Source: Loxodes magnus (taxonomy: Eukaryota; Ciliophora; Karyorelictea; Loxodida; Loxodidae). From it: 64,000 bases of DNA. The DNA lies in the NCBI GenBank assembly GCA_946699065.1, contig CAMPDV010001095.1:62001-126000 (forward strand). The letters are read 5' to 3'. Under the pieces are notes generated by a model. That model saw nothing but the letters and a program-made list of their open reading frames with translations, made no database searches and was not told where the DNA came from. Positions 46,350 to 60,790 of the stretch are shown one piece after another; the stretch's first letter is position 1, and every line of letters starts with the position of its first letter. Made by a program: the position numbers and the translations under genes.

Positions 46350-47048
46350 GTTTTGTTTTAATAATATCCCTTACAATTAGAACTAATTAAACTTAAGGAT
46401 TTGTTTTATAATGGTAGAGAGAAAGTTTATTTAAGATATATACTATAAAGTAACGCTTTTAGAAGGAGTTGAAGGTACATATTTAAGCTGAATGATTATA
46501 AGTAAAAACTCAAGTTATGGACTAAAGTTGGTAATAGATGGAGACATGTTGGAGTCTCATTTCAATCATAATTACTATAAAAGGTCTTTAGGGAAAAGTC
46601 AAATTATATCATATAAGGATAGAAGTTATCAAATATGAGAAAGACAATTAAAGGAAAATGAAACGCTAATGCATAGTCCTTTTAGTTGCCTAGCTGTAAT
46701 AATCCAAATCAATAATTCTATAGTAAGGTTAAATGAACTTAAACTATAAAGCCTGAACGAAGAGATATTTTATCAACTTTAAATCAAAGAATAGAAATTT
46801 AATTCACTATAAAAGAAAACTCATATCAATAAACCCAATATGTCTAGATCTAAGTAGCTGAGATATATCTAGTCTAAGCTAAGTACTCTAAACTGCTTAT
46901 CTAAAATTAGAATACTTATTAAGTTTAATTCATAGAAATTCAAAATCGATAAATAACTAAGGACATAAGTATGACTGGATTATAATGATGTGTAACTTAC
47001 CTAACAAGTGATTTAATACTTAAAGCACTGCTATACATTTTCTAATTA

Positions 47049-48065
47049 ATGTCAAACTCTTCTTTTGGGACGAGTTTACAAAATTTTAATTCATTTTTGT
47101 TAGGAAATAAAAAGGAAAAATCCAACTAATTAAAATTTTTAGACTATATAGTCAGAAGAGTGTATCGATTTTTAAGAAAGCTAGAAGTAAGCAAAAAATT
47201 GGCTTTTTTTAAGTTATCTAAAATTCAACGGAAAAAGCACAAAATGAATCAAAGAAAAAATTATCATTTGAGATAAAAACAATGAATAGCAAAATCTAAA
47301 CCTAGTTATCCATATATACACTATAATTGACTATAACTTAAATGGATAAATTTCTATATCTAATCTATTAGCATTTATAAAATAAGGAAGCAATCTTATA
47401 GCTTTCGCAAGGATCTCAAGGATCGTCATTATACTGTTGGAAATCCCTTTTTTGTTTGTGAAGAATTTGAAAATTTTGAACATATTATGGATTGCAATTT
47501 TTATATAAATATAAGGAAACAACTTAAGCAAAAGATTGGTAATTTAGATTTAAGGCGTCTCATACTATATGATCAAATTTATATTAGCTAACTACCCAAT
47601 CAGTAAAATAGAATTTTAGGATTTATGAATAAAGTTTATTAGACAAAATGTCACTAGAAAGAAGACAAGAATTATTTAAAATGGAAAAAGCTGAATAAGA
47701 AGACTCTAAAAAGATCGCTTAAGAAAGAAAGAGTTTTGCGAAGAACACTACAAAATAAATGTCTCTTTTTGGAAGAAATCATTCTGATAATTAAATACGC
47801 CAATAAACTGTTTTAGTTTACGTCTAATTTCTATATATTTTTGGCTTTGCAAGTATATTATAATTACTCAGATTTAAATTGCAAAAGAGAAAGTAGAACC
47901 TATTCAGAGCTATTCTTTTATTAAGATACTAGATACTTAATGTTTAGAGTTTCAAAAAAGAAGTGCTAGAGTACCTTATATCTTAATTAGAGTAATAACT
48001 TAAGAAAAACAAACCCCGCTTCACTAATAAAAGATACCTGTGTTTATAAATGGAAGTACAAATGA
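47049..48065 (+). CDS. hypothetical protein with Cys/His cluster (unit 2)
   Basis: Second copy of 39342-40358, same length and same two internal UGA codons. Confidence 0.35.
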
Positions 48066-49064
48066 GATTTCTGTACCAATAAATAGAAAGAAGGGATAAT
48101 AAGCTAAGTCACTATATCAAGTCTTAAATATTTATTGATTTATTACTTTATGAAGCATACAATTAAGGTAAGAAAGGAAAGATACTAAGTGAGAATGGTT
48201 CTTTAACCTTTTTACTAAAACTTAACTTTTTATTATTTTCGTCAATTAATCCATAAATAGAAGATTTTGTCTTCAATTAAGCTTGACTTATCCATATGGA
48301 TTTACTATAAGTTAGCTGGCTTTTAATTATTATAATATGTTAAAAAGAAATCAGAAAAAGGTAAAATGGAAAAGAAATGAATAAGACAGATGGCAGATAA
48401 GAGTCTTGAAATCATATCGAAAAGAAAAACCATCCAAGCAGGTTAACTCTGCGTTTCTCTAAGAAATCTTTAATTTACTTTGCTCTTATAAAGAGTAAGG
48501 AATAATTCATTAAAATAATGCTGAAATTATAAGAAGAAATCAAATAATTGAAAACAGGATAAGAAAAGCTAAAGTAAGAACTATTAAAACAAGGAATAAT
48601 ATATAGACTTTAGACTTTTTTCAAATAGAGGATTTAAAAACCTTTTGATTCATTTAATAACTTTAAATAAACTAGATTATTTCTAGCAAATGAACAAAGA
48701 AATAAAACCAAACAGTACAGAAGATATTAGATTATTCCTTTTGAACCATCAAAAGTTTAAGCAACATTATTTATCCCTAGATTAAGGAACTATGATAAAT
48801 GAAAATGTTCAAAAGGAAAACATTTATTAAACTTAGAACTTTTGACTTAAATTATTAAAGAGCTTCATAATCATAATGATCCAAAGATTTAGAAATATAA
48901 TATTTTATTAAGATAGGAAAATAAATATAATCCTATATTTTTAGGTTAGCATTAGAGTAGTTAAGATTGCTTTTGATTAGCTATTTTTTATTATCTTTAA
49001 TAGATATTATCTGATATTTTATTATATAAGGGAATTAAAAACTTTATTAATCGATAAAGTAAAT

Positions 49065-52000
49065 TCAGAATGTTTCTTTCACTCTCCATTTTCTTTTTTC
49101 TTGAACTTCTACTTTCTACTCCTTTACTTTTTAAAACTAATGCTGAGCATGTTCAATAGAATAAGATTCTTACTTGATCTCTGATTGAAACTGTGGATAT
49201 TACATATCCTGATAATCAGCTTCTTCTTCTTCAACACAATAGTCTTCAAAACCGATCAAAGAGATACTTTTGCTTTATGGAATATTTTAATTATTCAATA
49301 CTTTCTCCTGTTATACCGTGTTTTATTTTATTTAATTCAGCGATTTTATAACTTCCTATTTCACTCTTTATGATTATGGCTGATCCAACTCATCCAGATT
49401 TTAAAGAGTTTATTAAGTGCTTTTAATATTTTAAATATCATTGTACAAAGTATGTTTATTTTCAGTTTGCTGAAACTGCTAATCTTAGATATTAATATCA
49501 GCTTATTGTTACTTTTATTCAAATATTGCATTCAAAAAGGTATTTTATGAATTGACATAATTGAAGTAGTTATAAATTAAGAAACTTTGGTAATTCTTTT
49601 TCTATTCATCTGAGTTTTCTTAAGTTAAAGAGCAAACTTAAGATGCTTCTTTATCCACTTTGTCAGTTTTATTTTAAGTTTAATTGTTGTATAAAATTTT
49701 CATTATATGCTGTTAAAGATAAGGACATTTTAATCGTAAATCACTTTCGCTCTTTTTAAAGAATTTTATCTTGAAAATGTTTTATTTTACTAAACTTGAA
49801 CTCCTCTTTTACATAAACGTATACTCTCTTTCAGCATTTTTGATATCCAGTCGTATAATAATGCATTTCCAAGAGATAATCCTAACCCTATCATGAAATA
49901 CACTTTTCCACTTGATTCTGTTTTATTGTAGAAGAATCAACCACTCGCTGCATAAATTATTAGATAGAATTTTATTTTCTTCAGGTTGTTATAGTTAAGA
50001 TGCTATGAAAGTGGCTCAGACTTTGCATACCGTCTTAACATGTTTATTTTATCTACTCAATAGAGAAAGATAAAACTCAGCATTGCCCACATAAAAACTA
50101 AAGGACAGATAGGAGCATAGGCAAAACAAAAGATAAGCGATTTGTTTATTTCTGAATATCTTGCTGCAATATCTAGTTGTCTACCCTTGAAAATTTAATT
50201 GGCTTAAGCTTAAGAAATGAATTTGTTTTAATCATTAATTTTACATTCAACACATTTTCTTTTAATAACTTGAACAAAGTATAATGGATCGATAAATTTC
50301 ATAAGAGGGTCTATAAATGCAAAGGTGATTTGAATGTAAAACAAATCAGTTATTAAGTTTCCATCTTCTTATCAGTTTTTACTATTGTTGTTTATTAATA
50401 GTACCAGAAGAGCTGTTGCAGCACTTTAGCAAACTGTGAGCTTATTAGTAATTGAGATTAATAGCTTAGTCTTAGTCTCGTGAATTTCTAGGTTAGTTAG
50501 TTTTCTAACTGAAATTTTGAGAACTTAATTGATAATGATGATGAAAATAGAAGCTACTAGAGATGTATAATGTTCAAATCCACCGTATTTATTTTAATGC
50601 TTTAAGCTATTTTCGATGTTCTGTTACTATTTCTGAATTCAAAATAAACCTATAAATCCGACTGCTAAGACAAAAAGTGAAATTGACCAAGTAATAGCAT
50701 ATCTTTCGAGCTTTTTTATTAATTTAGCTCCAAGGTTTTCCCAAATTAAATCTTCAGGTTCAGGAGCTCGTTTTATTTTGATCTTTCTTTAATTGAAAAG
50801 TTCTGGCTTTTACTTATTTATGCACTTTCTATTAAATCTGTCAATAAAGTCACCTCCAAATTTTTACGTCAATTTTTTAGCATATTCTTCATTCTAAAAA
50901 ATTACTAGCGCTTCCCCAATTTAACTAGTATCATCTTATTTCATATCTATTTAAATGAGTTTTTTTATGGAATTCATGTCTGACTTCATTTTAGCACTTA
51001 AATTTTCTAACTTATTCTTTTGACTCTTTTTATTAAGATATTTGAATTTAGCTTTTAAAGCTTTATTTTTTTCGTAAGCACTAATTTGTTTAATAATATC
51101 CCTTCTATCGTAAAGAAAAAATATATCCTTTATTATTTTTTAATCTTTTACTATTTTTTAGCTTAGATTCTAAATTCCGTCAACCAGCCCATTTAGGAAG
51201 ATTTCAAGTTTTTCTATATCTACTTTTTCATTTCTCTATCCTATATTTCTTATTCAAACCGTAAAATCTGAAATTTCTGTTAATTCTTCGTCAATTTTCT
51301 TTGCTTTCTTATCTGTTTAATATTGCATTAGTGCTAGACTTATTATTATCGCTATTATGTTTACTAAGTGTAAGATGCCAAACCATTCCGGAATTGTTTC
51401 TTCATCTAGCCAGTATGAAGCTACTGAGCTCATTCTAGGAAACCCAATGTCATTTTCCTTATTATTCTCACCTTTTTTCATACAGAGAACAAACATAGGA
51501 AAGGCTACTATGGTAGTAAGAATCATGAGATAAGCAATAATCTTAATATACTCGAAATAAAGCTAGACTCCTGTTCCTAAATCTTTGATTTTGATAATTT
51601 TTTCACAAATAGGATATCTTTCAAAATTTTCTTTGCTTTAGTTATTTTATTTTTATTCTTCATTTTGAGCATTTTGAGCATTTTGAGCATTTTGAGCATT
51701 TTGAGCATTTTGAGCATTTTGAGCATTTTGAGCATTTTGAGCATTTTGAGCATTTTGAGCATTTTGAGCATTTTGAGCATTTTGAGCATTTTGAGCATTT
51801 TGAGCATTTTGAGCATTTTGAGCATTTTGAGCATTTTGAGCATTTTGAGCATTTTGAGCATTTTGAGCATTTTGAGCATTTTGAGCATTTTGAGCATTTT
51901 GAGCATTTTGAGCATTTTGAGCATTTTGAGCATTTTGAGCATTTTGAGCATTTTGAGTATTTTGAGCATTTTGAGCATTTTGAGCATTTTGAGCATTTTG

Positions 52001-52726
52001 AGCATTTTGAGCATTTTGAGCATTTTGAGCATTTTGAGCATTTTGAGCATTTTGAGCATTTTGAGCATTTTGAGCATTTTGAGCATTTTGAGCATTTTGA
52101 GCATTTTGAGCATTTTGAGCATTTTGAGCATTTTGAGCATTTTGAGCATTTTGAGCATTTTGAGCATTTTGAACATTTTGAACATTTTGAACATTTTGAT
52201 TTTCTTATGTTACACTTCTTTTTATTTTCATTGTTTTCTATCAGTTTTAAGCTAATTTTAAATCCGCTTTTTCGAACTATTTTCTTCTATTTTCTATATT
52301 TATGGTTTTTAGCATTTTAAAATCTTGAAATCAACCTTAAGTTTATAATTTTCTTCTTAAATCCCCATCAAAACCATTATTCCTCTCCGTAGTTTTTTTT
52401 TCTTCTACATCTTGTTGATTTTTTAAACTCTAAAGTTCTTAGTTTTCAGTTGGCAAATATTAATCCTCACTAATATTTTCGTACTGCCCGTAATGCATTT
52501 TCAATCTATTTTATTAAGTTCCACTTTCATAAATATTATTTTAATTCTCCCTCTTCTATTCTTCAAGCCCATCCTAGTCATATGATAAATAGTACCTGTA
52601 AGCTTTTTCCCCTACCTTCTCAATTCTAACTGTATAATTCTATTTGCTTTTCTGTTTTTTTCTTATTTCTGTTAAGGTTGCAGACTTCCTTAACTCCTTA
52701 ACCTGAGATTTAGTGTTTCCTTCCAT
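49065..52726 (-). CDS. chimeric OSCA/TMEM63-like channel, tail frameshifted (array gene 3)
   Basis: Same chimera as array gene 2 but with an intact membrane region. One base is missing at about 49726-49732 compared with the gene ending at 56736, so the Gln-rich tail is out of frame and would end after roughly ten altered residues at a UGA. The channel core would still be made. Carries 59 tripeptide units. A homopolymer error in the assembly could also explain the missing base. Confidence 0.7.
51663..52193 (-). repeat. 9-bp coding minisatellite, 59 units
   Basis: 531 bases of the TTTTGAGCA unit with one internal variant (GAGTA near 51957, giving NTQ) and three terminal TTTTGAACA. Confidence 0.95.
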
Positions 52727-53699
52727 TTTTATTAATTTAAATTAAAAGAATTTCAAATCATTATAGCTAATAAAGCTATACTCCCTCTTTATTAGTAATC
52801 ACGTTAAAGAAGCTTTTAACAGTATAATCAGATATAGAAGTAACAAAGGCAGGTATATGAGTATATGCTATCTAGTAGCCTTTAGATGGCATGCATATAA
52901 TACTGATAAGTAGCTTATTAAAGTGAGCATTTAGTAATATACATAATAAAAAGGCTTTTGATAAGTATAGACAAGCTAATAGTCCTTTAATAATAAGATA
53001 GGCTTTCTATAACTATACCCTTTTATAGGATTGCGTATAGTTCTGATATTTTAAGTTATACTTTCTAATACTCTTCAGAAAGAAAAGCCAATAGATTTTA
53101 TTATTTCAGGCTTTAAGAGTTGCTTTAGATAAATTTACTATTTAGACTTTAACTTACCTCTATTCATTTTCCTTATACTCTTCAACACTCCAAAGTTCTG
53201 CTTCAATTAACTCTAAAATATAAGAAAATAGTTAAAATCTTAGCATGCTAATATGAAGTATGATTAATAGCTCTAATTATAATACTTTTACTAAGAAGAA
53301 AGGATTAAGAAACAGTAATTAGAACTGATTTAATAAAGAAGAAGATAATCAGCTAATTTGTATAACTATAACCCTTTCCTTTTTTAATTATATTATTGTA
53401 TCCATCTACAAGCTATAATAGTTCATTTTGTCTAACTTTTTATTAAATTTAGGTGTTGATAAATATACCCAATCCTTAGTAATTTTACCTTTAAGTCTAG
53501 CCTTTTAGTTATTTAGCTCCTTATACTTGCTTAGATTTTCTCTACTATTTTAGTTTATTTTTACTTCAAATCCACTAACTCAAGATCATTTAGCTTGTAA
53601 GCCTTTTTCATTTAAGACCTCAATTTGATAATTTTTAATTCTTCCTCGCTTTATATTTATAGTACCCTTTGCTAGTTTTCTAGAGATTTAATCTATAAA

Positions 53700-54020
53700 A
53701 TGTGTGGAAAGATACAGTTAGATCGTATGTTTGATATAAAAATCAATAGAGAACTGAGAAAGTAAAAATAGCTTAGCTTCGCAGAATATAAAAAGCAGCT
53801 CTAGTTTGCTGAAAGAATAGTAATGTAGGCTTAAGCTATTAAAAGGACTCAATCCTTATGCAAAAGCTTGAATCAATAAGCTAGAAAAGTTAAAAGAAGG
53901 ACTAAGAAAAGTTAGTTTAATGATGCAAGATTGAATAAATTAGTCTCTTCATTAAGTGTTGTTAAAGCTGAAACGCAAATTCAGAATTAAAATACTACAG
54001 AAAGCATATTTAACCCTTGA
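53700..54020 (+). CDS. small basic hypothetical protein (unit 3)
   Basis: Third copy of 38322-38642, same length. Confidence 0.35.
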
Positions 54021-54719
54021 GTTTTGTTTTAATAATATCCCTTACAATTAGAACTAATTAAACTTAAGGATTTGTTTTATAATGGTAGAGAGAAAGTTTA
54101 TTTAAGATATATACTATAAAGTAACGCTTTTAGAAGGAGTTGAAGGTACATATTTAAGCTGAATGATTATAAGTAAAAACTCAAGTTATGGACTAAAGTT
54201 GGTAATAGATGGAGACATGTTGGAGTCTCATTTCAATCATAATTACTATAAAAGGTCTTTAGGGAAAAGTCAAATTATATCATATAAGGATAGAAGTTAT
54301 CAAATATGAGAAAGACAATTAAAGGAAAATGAAACGCTAATGCATAGTCCTTTTAGTTGCCTAGCTGTAATAATCCAAATCAATAATTCTATAGTAAGGT
54401 TAAATGAACTTAAACTATAAAGCCTGAACGAAGAGATATTTTATCAACTTTAAATCAAAGAATAGAAATTTAATTCACTATAAAAGAAAACTCATATCAA
54501 TAAACCCAATATGTCTAGATCTAAGTAGCTGAGATATATCTAGTCTAAGCTAAGTACTCTAAACTGCTTATCTAAAATTAGAATACTTATTAAGTTTAAT
54601 TCATAGAAATTCAAAATCGATAAATAACTAAGGACATAAGTATGACTGGATTATAATGATGTGTAACTTACCTAACAAGTGATTTAATACTTAAAGCACT
54701 GCTATACATTTTCTAATTA

Positions 54720-55736
54720 ATGTCAAACTCTTCTTTTGGGACGAGTTTACAAAATTTTAATTCATTTTTGTTAGGAAATAAAAAGGAAAAATCCAACTAA
54801 TTAAAATTTTTAGACTATATAGTCAGAAGAGTGTATCGATTTTTAAGAAAGCTAGAAGTAAGCAAAAAATTGGCTTTTTTTAAGTTATCTAAAATTCAAC
54901 GGAAAAAGCACAAAATGAATCAAAGAAAAAATTATCATTTGAGATAAAAACAATGAATAGCAAAATCTAAACCTAGTTATCCATATATACACTATAATTG
55001 ACTATAACTTAAATGGATAAATTTCTATATCTAATCTATTAGCATTTATAAAATAAGGAAGCAATCTTATAGCTTTCGCAAGGATCTCAAGGATCGTCAT
55101 TATACTGTTGGAAATCCCTTTTTTGTTTGTGAAGAATTTGAAAATTTTGAACATATTATGGATTGCAATTTTTATATAAATATAAGGAAACAACTTAAGC
55201 AAAAGATTGGTAATTTAGATTTAAGGCGTCTCATACTATATGATCAAATTTATATTAGCTAACTACCCAATCAGTAAAATAGAATTTTAGGATTTATGAA
55301 TAAAGTTTATTAGACAAAATGTCACTAGAAAGAAGACAAGAATTATTTAAAATGGAAAAAGCTGAATAAGAAGACTCTAAAAAGATCGCTTAAGAAAGAA
55401 AGAGTTTTGCGAAGAACACTACAAAATAAATGTCTCTTTTTGGAAGAAATCATTCTGATAATTAAATACGCCAATAAACTGTTTTAGTTTACGTCTAATT
55501 TCTATATATTTTTGGCTTTGCAAGTATATTATAATTACTCAGATTTAAATTGCAAAAGAGAAAGTAGAACCTATTCAGAGCTATTCTTTTATTAAGATAC
55601 TAGATACTTAATGTTTAGAGTTTCAAAAAAGAAGTGCTAGAGTACCTTATATCTTAATTAGAGTAATAACTTAAGAAAAACAAACCCCGCTTCACTAATA
55701 AAAGATACCTGTGTTTATAAATGGAAGTACAAATGA
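54720..55736 (+). CDS. hypothetical protein with Cys/His cluster (unit 3)
   Basis: Third copy of 39342-40358, same length. Confidence 0.35.
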
Positions 55737-56735
55737 GATTTCTGTACCAATAAATAGAAAGAAGGGATAATAAGCTAAGTCACTATATCAAGTCTTAAAT
55801 ATTTATTGATTTATTACTTTATGAAGCATACAATTAAGGTAAGAAAGGAAAGATACTAAGTGAGAATGGTTCTTTAACCTTTTTACTAAAACTTAACTTT
55901 TTATTATTTTCGTCAATTAATCCATAAATAGAAGATTTTGTCTTCAATTAAGCTTGACTTATCCATATGGATTTACTATAAGTTAGCTGGCTTTTAATTA
56001 TTATAATATGTTAAAAAGAAATCAGAAAAAGGTAAAATGGAAAAGAAATGAATAAGACAGATGGCAGATAAGAGTCTTGAAATCATATCGAAAAGAAAAA
56101 CCATCCAAGCAGGTTAACTCTGCGTTTCTCTAAGAAATCTTTAATTTACTTTGCTCTTATAAAGAGTAAGGAATAATTCATTAAAATAATGCTGAAATTA
56201 TAAGAAGAAATCAAATAATTGAAAACAGGATAAGAAAAGCTAAAGTAAGAACTATTAAAACAAGGAATAATATATAGACTTTAGACTTTTTTCAAATAGA
56301 GGATTTAAAAACCTTTTGATTCATTTAATAACTTTAAATAAACTAGATTATTTCTAGCAAATGAACAAAGAAATAAAACCAAACAGTACAGAAGATATTA
56401 GATTATTCCTTTTGAACCATCAAAAGTTTAAGCAACATTATTTATCCCTAGATTAAGGAACTATGATAAATGAAAATGTTCAAAAGGAAAACATTTATTA
56501 AACTTAGAACTTTTGACTTAAATTATTAAAGAGCTTCATAATCATAATGATCCAAAGATTTAGAAATATAATATTTTATTAAGATAGGAAAATAAATATA
56601 ATCCTATATTTTTAGGTTAGCATTAGAGTAGTTAAGATTGCTTTTGATTAGCTATTTTTTATTATCTTTAATAGATATTATCTGATATTTTATTATATAA
56701 GGGAATTAAAAACTTTATTAATCGATAAAGTAAAT

Positions 56736-59700
56736 TCAGAATGTTTCTTTCACTCTCCATTTTCTTTTTTCTTGAACTTCTACTTTCTACTCCTTTACTT
56801 TTTAAAACTAATGCTGAGCATGTTCAATAGAATAAGATTCTTACTTGATCTCTGATTGAAACTGTGGATATTACATATCCTGATAATCAGCTTCTTCTTC
56901 TTCAACACAATAGTCTTCAAAACCGATCAAAGAGATACTTTTGCTTTATGGAATATTTTAATTATTCAATACTTTCTCCTGTTATACCGTGTTTTATTTT
57001 ATTTAATTCAGCGATTTTATAACTTCCTATTTCACTCTTTATGATTATGGCTGATCCAACTCATCCAGATTTTAAAGAGTTTATTAAGTGCTTTTAATAT
57101 TTTAAATATCATTGTACAAAGTATGTTTATTTTCAGTTTGCTGAAACTGCTAATCTTAGATATTAATATCAGCTTATTGTTACTTTTATTCAAATATTGC
57201 ATTCAAAAAGGTATTTTATGAATTGACATAATTGAAGTAGTTATAAATTAAGAAACTTTGGTAATTCTTTTTCTATTCCTCTGAGTTTTCTTAAGTTAAA
57301 GAGCAAACTTAAGATGCTTCTTTATCCACTTTGTCAGTTTTATTTTAAGTTTAATTGTTGTAAAAAATTTTCATTATATGCTGTTAAAGATAAGGACACT
57401 TTTAATCGTAAATCACTTTCGCTCTTTTTAAAGAATTTTATCTTGAAAATGTTTTATTTTACTAAACTTGAACTCCTCTTTTACATAAACGTATACTCTC
57501 TTTCAGCATTTTTGATATCCAGTCGTATAATAATGCATTTCCAAGAGATAATCCTGACCCTATCATGAAGTACACTTTTCCACTTGATTCTGTTCTATTG
57601 TAGAAGAATCAACCACTCGCTGCATAAATCATTAGATAGAATTTTATTTTCTTCAGGTTGTTATAGTTAAGATGCTATGAAAGTGGCTCAGGCTTTGCAT
57701 ATCGTCTTAACATGTTTATTTTATCTACTCAATAGAGAAAGATAAAACTCAGCATTGCCCACATAAAAACTAAAGGACAGATAGGAGCATAGGCAAAACA
57801 AAAGATAAGCGATTTGTTTATTTCTGAATATCTTGCTGCAATATCTAGTTGTCTACCCTTGAAAATTTAATTTGCTTAAGCTTAAGAAATAAATTTTTTT
57901 TAATCATTAATTTTACATTCAACACATTTTTTTTTTATAACTTGAACAAAGTATAATGGATCGATAAATTTCATAAGAGGGTCTATAAATGCAAAGGTGA
58001 CTTGAATGTAAAACAAATCAGTTATTAAGTTTCCATCTTCTTATCAGTTTTTACTATTGTTGTTTATTATTAGTACCAGAAGAGCTGTTGCAGCACTTTA
58101 GCAAACTGTGAGCTTATTAGTAATTGAGATTAATAGCTTAGTCTTAGTCTCGTGAATTTCTAGATTAGTTAGTTTTCTAACTGAAATTTTGAGAACTTAA
58201 TTGATAATGATGATGAAAATAGAAGCTACTAGAGATGTATAATGTTCAAATCCACCGTATTTATTTTAATGCTTTAAGCTATTTTAAAAATTCTATTACT
58301 ATTTCTTAATTATAAATAAAACTACGAATCCACCTACTAGAACTGCAAGCGAAGTTGACCAAGTAATAGTGTATCTTTTAATCTTTTTACTTTATTTAGC
58401 TCCAAGGTTTTCCCAAATTATATCTTCAGGTTCAGGAGCTCGTTTTATTTCTATTTCTCTTGAATTGAAATGTTCTGGTTTTTATCTTTTTATTCACTTT
58501 CAATTAAATCTATCAAGAAAATCACCTCCAAATTTTTCAGTCAATTTTTTAGCATGATTTTCTTACCCAAAAATAACTAGAGCTTATCCTATTTATTTCT
58601 CATCTTCATTATTAATCTCTTTTTCTACTAATTTAATTATCATAGTCAAGTTTTCTTTCATTTTTTTCTTTAATTAATCTAGCTCTTTTTCAATGTTTTT
58701 CCTTCCTTTCAAATAATTTAACTCTTCTTTTTTAAACTTTTACTTTTAGTATTCAATCAATCGTGTGTGAATTTCCTGTCTATCATATAGAAGAAGGATT
58801 CTTTTGACAGGCTATTAATCTTAACTTACATTTTAGTTTTAACTTTAAACTCCCTCAATTTGCCTTTTTAGGAAGTTACTAAGTCTTTCTTTATCTACTT
58901 TTTCATTTCTCTATCCTATGTTTTTTATTCAAACTGCAAAATCTGAAGCTTCTATTAATTCTTCGTCAATTTTCTTTGCTTTCTTATCTGTTTAATATTG
59001 CATTAATGCTAGGCTTATTATTATCGCTATTATGTTTACTAAGTGTAAGATACCAAACAATTCTGGAATTGTTTCTTCATCTAGCCAGTATGAAGCTACT
59101 GAGCTCATTCTAGAAAGCCCAATGTCATTTTCCTTATTATTCTCACCTTTTTTCATACAGAGAACAAACATAGGAAAGGCTACTATGGTAGTAAGAATCA
59201 TGAGATAAGCAATAATCTTAATATACTCGAAATAAAGCTAGACTCCTGTTCCTAAATCTTTGATTTTGATAATTTTTTCGCAAAGCTTATATCTATCATT
59301 ACTTTCTTAGCTTTAGTTTCTTTATTTTTATTCTTCATTTTGAGCATTTTCATTGCCTTATTAAATGCTTTTTTTTACCTAGTTTTATTTTTGATATTAC
59401 AAAGCAATTTCCAAACTAGCTCTTTATCTTTTTGCTTTGTCTTGTTACTTTAGTTTTTTAATCATTTTATTTAAGTCAAATCAGCTACTAAAAATATTTC
59501 AATTATTATTCTTCTAGCTTGGTTATTAGCTTCTTTGTGTTGTTTTCTAATCTTCTATTTCATTTTAAAGCTCTTAAGTTTGTATTTCTTAGCTCTAGAT
59601 TTTGAGTTATGACTCACGCCTTGCTTTTGCATTCTGCTTGTTCTGAAAATCAATAATGGCATACTATCAAGGACATTCGTACTCATTAGCTTGCTGTTCC

Positions 59701-59882
59701 TTCTTTTCTTCTTCATGCTAAAGTTAGGTATTTAAACTATCATATTAGCTAAGTAAGTTATTTCCGCTTTCTTCCTTATGCTTATATGCTCCTTATCCTC
59801 ATACATTGGGCTTTTAGTTTATATCCGGCAAATTTGAAAAATTACTCTACTTGTTTTTTTTTGGCTAAAGCTTTACTGCCAT
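56736..59882 (-). CDS. OSCA/TMEM63-like channel with a single NAQ (array gene 4)
   Basis: 1048 residues, ATG 59882 to UGA 56736, in frame throughout. The Gln-rich N-terminus (MAVKLQPKKNK, SNLPDINQ, many UAA-Gln) matches the gene at 1-818. One NAQ sits where the array genes have 59-102. Membrane segments start at residue 228, followed by the cytosolic domain, pore-like region and a long Gln/Glu-rich tail ending RKWRVKETF. Right of 58285 it diverges clearly from the other copies; left of it, it is almost identical to genes 2 and 3. It is the best candidate for the ancestral, intact form and the donor of the tail of the chimeras. In the PEW motif it has Leu (PEL). Confidence 0.8.
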
Positions 59883-60593
59883 TAATATGAAATAGCTTTA
59901 GAAATAATAAAAACAGCAATGGTTACTAATAAGCAAGAGCCATAAATCCTTCATTTAAAGTATTAAGTCTTCAGAAACTAAATCAATAGCTAATCTAGTA
60001 AATAGAGGAAAGCCATTCTAATAGCTGAACAAGTATTAAGTTAGATAGTATTTAACGATGATAGTTAAAGGCCTAAAGAGATATATAGCTGTATACCGTT
60101 TTAAAGGATATATTTATCTTTAATATTTAGATTGATTTCTATAAAAGATGACTATATAATCTCCACTACTACTTTGGTATTAACCTCTTTTAAAATACTT
60201 AAATACTAGAGCTAATAAATACTTATAAAAGTAACTTAAATCACCTAAATTAATGCTTGAGAAACGAATAACTAAGTAGACAAAAAATCCCTTAATAGAT
60301 ATACTTGCTATTGTTTTCTTTCATTTATGAAATCTAAACTTAATTTGTTAGATTTGATTCCAACTTTTAAAGCTGTAAAACTAGTCTCATAGTATAAGTA
60401 AAAATAGCTATAAAAAGAAATGATTTACATAAGTGTATAGAAGTAGTTCTGTATAGTTATATTAATTACTTTAAACCCTTTAATTTATTTTAGTGTTATC
60501 AGATTATTTATCATTTTAAGAAATTAAGCAAATAAATTGAATAGTAATAGTTAGTTATGTTCTTGCTATATAATTCATTTATGGATTCTGGTT
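59883..60593. other. AT-rich intergenic region
   Basis: Upstream of array gene 4; no supportable feature. Confidence 0.4.
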
Positions 60594-60747
60594 TCTAGTC
60601 GACATGTTAGGTAATCCAATGCAGTCATTTCTGCATTGCAAGTACTATTGCAATAGATGACACTACAAGCAAGTAAGGTAGGATCCATTGTGTGATAAGC
60701 CTTACTTGTTTGAAGGTTCTTTCTATTGGTACGAGAGGTTGACTAGA
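60594..60747. ncRNA. GC-rich structured RNA candidate, member C
   Basis: A 154-nt island closed by a 10-bp helix with one G-U pair (TCTAGTCGAC at 60594-60603 with GTTGACTAGA at 60738-60747). Internal perfect hairpins: CAATGCAG/CTGCATTG (60617-60638), alternatively TTGCAA/TTGCAA, and CAAGTAAGG/CCTTACTTG (60670-60708). It shares sequence boxes and order with 3316-3477. In the closing helix CCC/GGG of that member is CTA/TAG here, and in the inner hairpin a G-C pair is A-T: compensatory changes. Strand unknown. Confidence 0.5.
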
Positions 60748-60790
60748 GGGAAATGAAATCCAGATCTCAGAGTTATCCTGATTTTACATG

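Larger units (their letters stand above)
34848..58285. repeat. three tandem units (34848-42905, 42906-50612, 50613-58285)
   Basis: Units of 8058, 7707 and 7673 bases. Array-to-array distances are 8058 and 7707, and outside the minisatellite the first two are the same length (7140). Each unit holds most of a channel gene, an intergenic stretch, two plus-strand candidate genes and the C-terminal part of the next channel gene. In every internal copy, sequence left of the junction (42865-42905, 50573-50613) matches the gene ending at 56736 and sequence right of it matches the gene starting at 37348. This is the mark of unequal crossing over between two paralogues. Confidence 0.85.

Noticed and set aside
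59282-59340. 17-nt GT-AG intron in array gene 4
   Set aside because: It seemed to join a well-reading upstream frame, but the paralogue at 1-818 and the array genes show that the uninterrupted Gln-rich frame is the real one.
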